Shown here: piece by piece, positions 62,432 through 64,000 of the stretch
Layout of the letters: each line of letters opens with the position of its first letter
Position numbering within the stretch: position 1 is the first letter of the stretch
From: JAFLBI01 sp964616465
Lineage (GTDB): Bacteria > Bacteroidota > Bacteroidia > Chitinophagales > Chitinophagaceae
Direction: 5' to 3'
NCBI GenBank assembly: GCA_964616465.1
Contig: CAZTTO010000001.1
Location: 62,001 to 126,000 of the forward strand
Length of the DNA: 64,000 nt
The notes under the pieces: generated by a model
Told to the model about the DNA's origin: nothing
The model's database searches: none
Seen by the model: only the letters and a program-made list of their open reading frames with translations
Position numbers and translations under genes: made by a program

Positions 62432-63131
62432 TTGAAGCAGTCTTTTCTTTCGAACTGGTATTAAATGAACCCCCATAGCTATAATCTTCATTATCGTTTT
62501 TTCCAGTAATTTGGAATACACCCATATTGGCCTTCTTTAAAGAACCCAAGCCTGCTTTAGAATTTTTTGCAATGGTTTCTGCTCGAAGCTTCGCATCTTC
62601 AGCAGCCTTAGCAAGCAAATCAATTTTCAACTCGTTAAGCTTGCTGTAATAGTAGGCTGGTCTTTCTGAGTTAAACTCTATACCTTTTTGTAAAAGCTCA
62701 GTTACTTCTCTAGAAACTCTTTCAACTAATACCAAGTCGCTTGCGTTTACTTTAACTTCAGCGGATAAAGTATAACCACTGAAGCTACTACCTGCAACAC
62801 GCCCTGCATCATCGTACTTGGTATCAAAATTCTTTTGAACATCAATACTTGAAATAACAATACTACTATCTGGAATTCCTTTTTGTGTGAGATATTGACG
62901 AATTTCTTTTTCGTCTTGTTTGATGGCAGCATAGGCTTGCTTCAGGTCAAATCCATACCTATTAAATCTTCCTTTCCATACAATTAAATCACTTGTAAAA
63001 TCTTTTTCTGCCAATCCAGTTACAACAATGGTTTCAGTACTTGTAACCCGGTATTTATAGGCTCCTGCAATAATCCATCCTGTAATAATAAAAGCAAGAC
63101 CTGCAATTAAAACATTTGAATAAGCTTTCAT
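62400..63131 (-). CDS. SIMPL domain protein
   Basis: The 243-residue protein begins with one membrane segment (SNVLIAGLAFIITGWIIAGAY). The SIMPL (DUF541) domain follows: ETIVVTGLAEKDFTSDLIVWKGRF, then KGIPDSSIVISSIDVQKNFD, GYTLSAEVKVNASDLVLVERVSREVTELLQKGIEF and AAEDAKLRAETIAKN. Related proteins (BP26 of Brucella, mammalian SIMPL) form oligomeric periplasmic assemblies of unclear role. The ATG at 63131 is chosen for the membrane segment. It is downstream of the Lrp-type gene (60 bp). Confidence 0.88.
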   Translation of the reverse strand: MKAYSNVLIAGLAFIITGWIIAGAYKYRVTSTETIVVTGLAEKDFTSDLIVWKGRFNRYGFDLKQAYAAIKQDEKEIRQYLTQKGIPDSSIVISSIDVQKNFDTKYDDAGRVAGSSFSGYTLSAEVKVNASDLVLVERVSREVTELLQKGIEFNSERPAYYYSKLNELKIDLLAKAAEDAKLRAETIAKNSKAGLGSLKKANMGVFQITGKNDNEDYSYGGSFNTSSKEKTASITLRVEYLVK

Positions 63132-63191
63132 GTAGTTGTTTTCATGTAAGATACAAACTAGCGAAAGATTACACAATAGCTTGCAAAAAAA

Positions 63192-63662
63192 TTATACCAA
63201 TTGGTGGGTTTGCTTTATTACTCCCATTACAAACACACTTTGAACATGCCCAATATTCTCAACTTGACTCAGCTTATTTACATGAAAATCGTAATACGAC
63301 TCCATACTTTCGGCAACTACTTTCAACATAAAATCAAACTCACCTGAAATATTATAACATTCAATCACTTCCTGCATTTCTTGCATACTCTGAATGAATT
63401 TGCCTCCCGCCACACGGTCGTGCTGTTTTAAAGAAACATAGCAAATAACCATTAAGCCTTTATTGACCTTTGCGTGGTCTAATAAAGCAGCATACTGACG
63501 AATGACTCCTTCTTGCTCCAAACGCTTAATACGCTCATGCACGGGAGTTGGACTCAAATGAATAGCGGCTGCGATTTCCCGAACCGTAGCTCTGCCATTT
63601 CTTTGCAACTCCCTCAAAATGGCGAGGTCCTTTTCATCTATTGAAGGTTTTCCAGATTGCAT
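63192..63662 (-). CDS. Lrp/AsnC-family transcriptional regulator
   Basis: The 156-residue protein has an N-terminal winged helix (DEKDLAILRELQRNGRATVREIAAAIHLSPTPVHERIKRLEQEGVI, about 10-55) and a C-terminal RAM effector domain (GLMVICYVSLKQHD; EVIECYNISGEFDFMLKVVAESMESYYDF; VQSVFVMGVIK). Such regulators sense amino acids and control amino-acid metabolism. It is divergent from the ahcY gene, whose promoter region (143 bp) they share. Confidence 0.92.
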   Translation of the reverse strand: MQSGKPSIDEKDLAILRELQRNGRATVREIAAAIHLSPTPVHERIKRLEQEGVIRQYAALLDHAKVNKGLMVICYVSLKQHDRVAGGKFIQSMQEMQEVIECYNISGEFDFMLKVVAESMESYYDFHVNKLSQVENIGHVQSVFVMGVIKQTHQLV

Positions 63663-63778
63663 ATGTTCTTTTAATCCAGTTATATCTGCAATATAAAGGA
63701 TTTATCACTTATGAAGAGCCTTTTTTTGATATTTTGTTCTTTTAAATTGAATTTACACCTCAATTTTGTTCTATCTAA

Positions 63779-63786
63779 TACCTTTG
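63779..63786 (+). promoter_or_regulatory. -7 promoter box for ahcY
   Basis: TACCTTTG matches TAnnTTTG exactly and lies 19 bp before the ATG at 63806. Confidence 0.55.
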
Positions 63787-63805
63787 CGACACAATTAAAT
63801 ACAAT

Positions 63806-64000
63806 ATGTCAACTTTAACTACATCCATCGACTTCAGCCTTCCATACAAAGTGGCTGATATTAGCTTAGCTGAATGGGGTCGCAAAGAAATTCGTTTAGC
63901 AGAAGCTGAAATGCCAGGTTTAATGGCTATTCGTGAAGAATACGGCAGCTCTCAGCCTTTAAAAGGTGCAAGAGTAGCTGGCTGTTTACATATGACTATC
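63806..64000 (+). CDS. ahcY: Adenosylhomocysteinase, N-terminal 65 residues (runs off the right edge)
   Basis: From the ATG at 63806 the frame is open to the edge. The fragment has the AhcY N-terminal motif KVADISLAEWGRKEIRLAE, then MPGLMAIREEYG and the substrate-binding GARVAGCLHMTI. The enzyme splits S-adenosylhomocysteine to adenosine and homocysteine and needs NAD. The NAD-binding part lies beyond the window. It follows a divergent Lrp regulator. Confidence 0.95.
   Translation, partial: MSTLTTSIDFSLPYKVADISLAEWGRKEIRLAEAEMPGLMAIREEYGSSQPLKGARVAGCLHMTI

Noticed and set aside
1..64000. Mobile elements, CRISPR arrays, tRNA or rRNA genes
   Set aside because: No transposase or integrase motif, no spaced direct repeats, no GGTTCGAATC-type tRNA arm in a cloverleaf setting, and no rRNA core were seen; the repeats in 25438-30189 are protein-coding NHL blades.

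Overview
The window looks like an ordinary chromosomal stretch from a low-GC Bacteroidota bacterium, most likely Chitinophagaceae (family-level inference). Supporting signs are type IX secretion (T9SS) cargo with type A and type B C-terminal signals, a PorP/SprF-like protein, SusC-type TonB receptor architecture, Bacteroidota -7 promoter boxes (TAnnTTTG), and signal peptides that all leave Gln at +1. There are no phage, IS, CRISPR, tRNA or rRNA genes. The one structural RNA is RNase P RNA (rnpB). Genes are tightly packed, and convergent neighbours nearly always abut or overlap.

Layout. 1-5 kb: an EVE-domain / zinc-less sirtuin / RmuC run, an FAD oxidoreductase and ychF. 4.6-8.6 kb: a fused SpmA-SpmB membrane protein, a glutaminyl cyclase lipoprotein, a secreted esterase and a LolA-like carrier. 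8.7-12.9 kb: ftsK (upstream of lolA), a DUF985 cupin and an MscS channel. 13.0-16.4 kb: an actin-like protein whose phosphate-1 motif sits at the C-terminus, a bactofilin, a BlaI-type repressor and an M56 (BlaR1-like) protease. 16.4-30.2 kb: a PorP/SprF plus giant PKD/T9SS-B protein pair, WbqC-like protein, LEA-like lipoprotein, HMA-like secreted protein, pyrE, NUDIX, DUF6671, and a 1583-residue NHL-repeat T9SS-A protein. 30.3-34.3 kb: rnpB, a DUF2027/Smr protein, infC and thrS. 34.5-43.7 kb: a secreted hypothetical protein, a TonB receptor with a DUF3347 lipoprotein, an ABC-F ATPase, PspC, and aconitase. 43.7-54 kb: clpC, STAS protein, RNase Z, and a four-gene envelope operon (TPR protein, outer-membrane barrel, HU-fold membrane protein, methyltransferase). 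54-64 kb: thioesterase, Tex, exonuclease/GIY-YIG, valS, GNAT, RluA-type synthase, SIMPL protein, Lrp regulator and the start of ahcY.

The most unusual element is the 13.0-16.4 kb cluster. The actin-family protein (343 aa) begins at the third strand of the actin fold. It carries its phosphate-1-like loop (VGIDLGNSSTVV) at residues 326-337, the order expected of a circular permutation. It lies 13 bp upstream of a bactofilin. A perfect 19-bp palindrome with TACA/TGTA half-sites precedes it, and a related dyad lies at the predicted start site of the adjacent blaI-like gene. I infer a two-polymer cytoskeletal module that may be under BlaI/M56-type control.

Glutaminyl cyclase and the exported proteins also fit together: ten of ten recognisable signal peptidase I substrates here expose an N-terminal Gln that the cyclase could convert to pyroglutamate.
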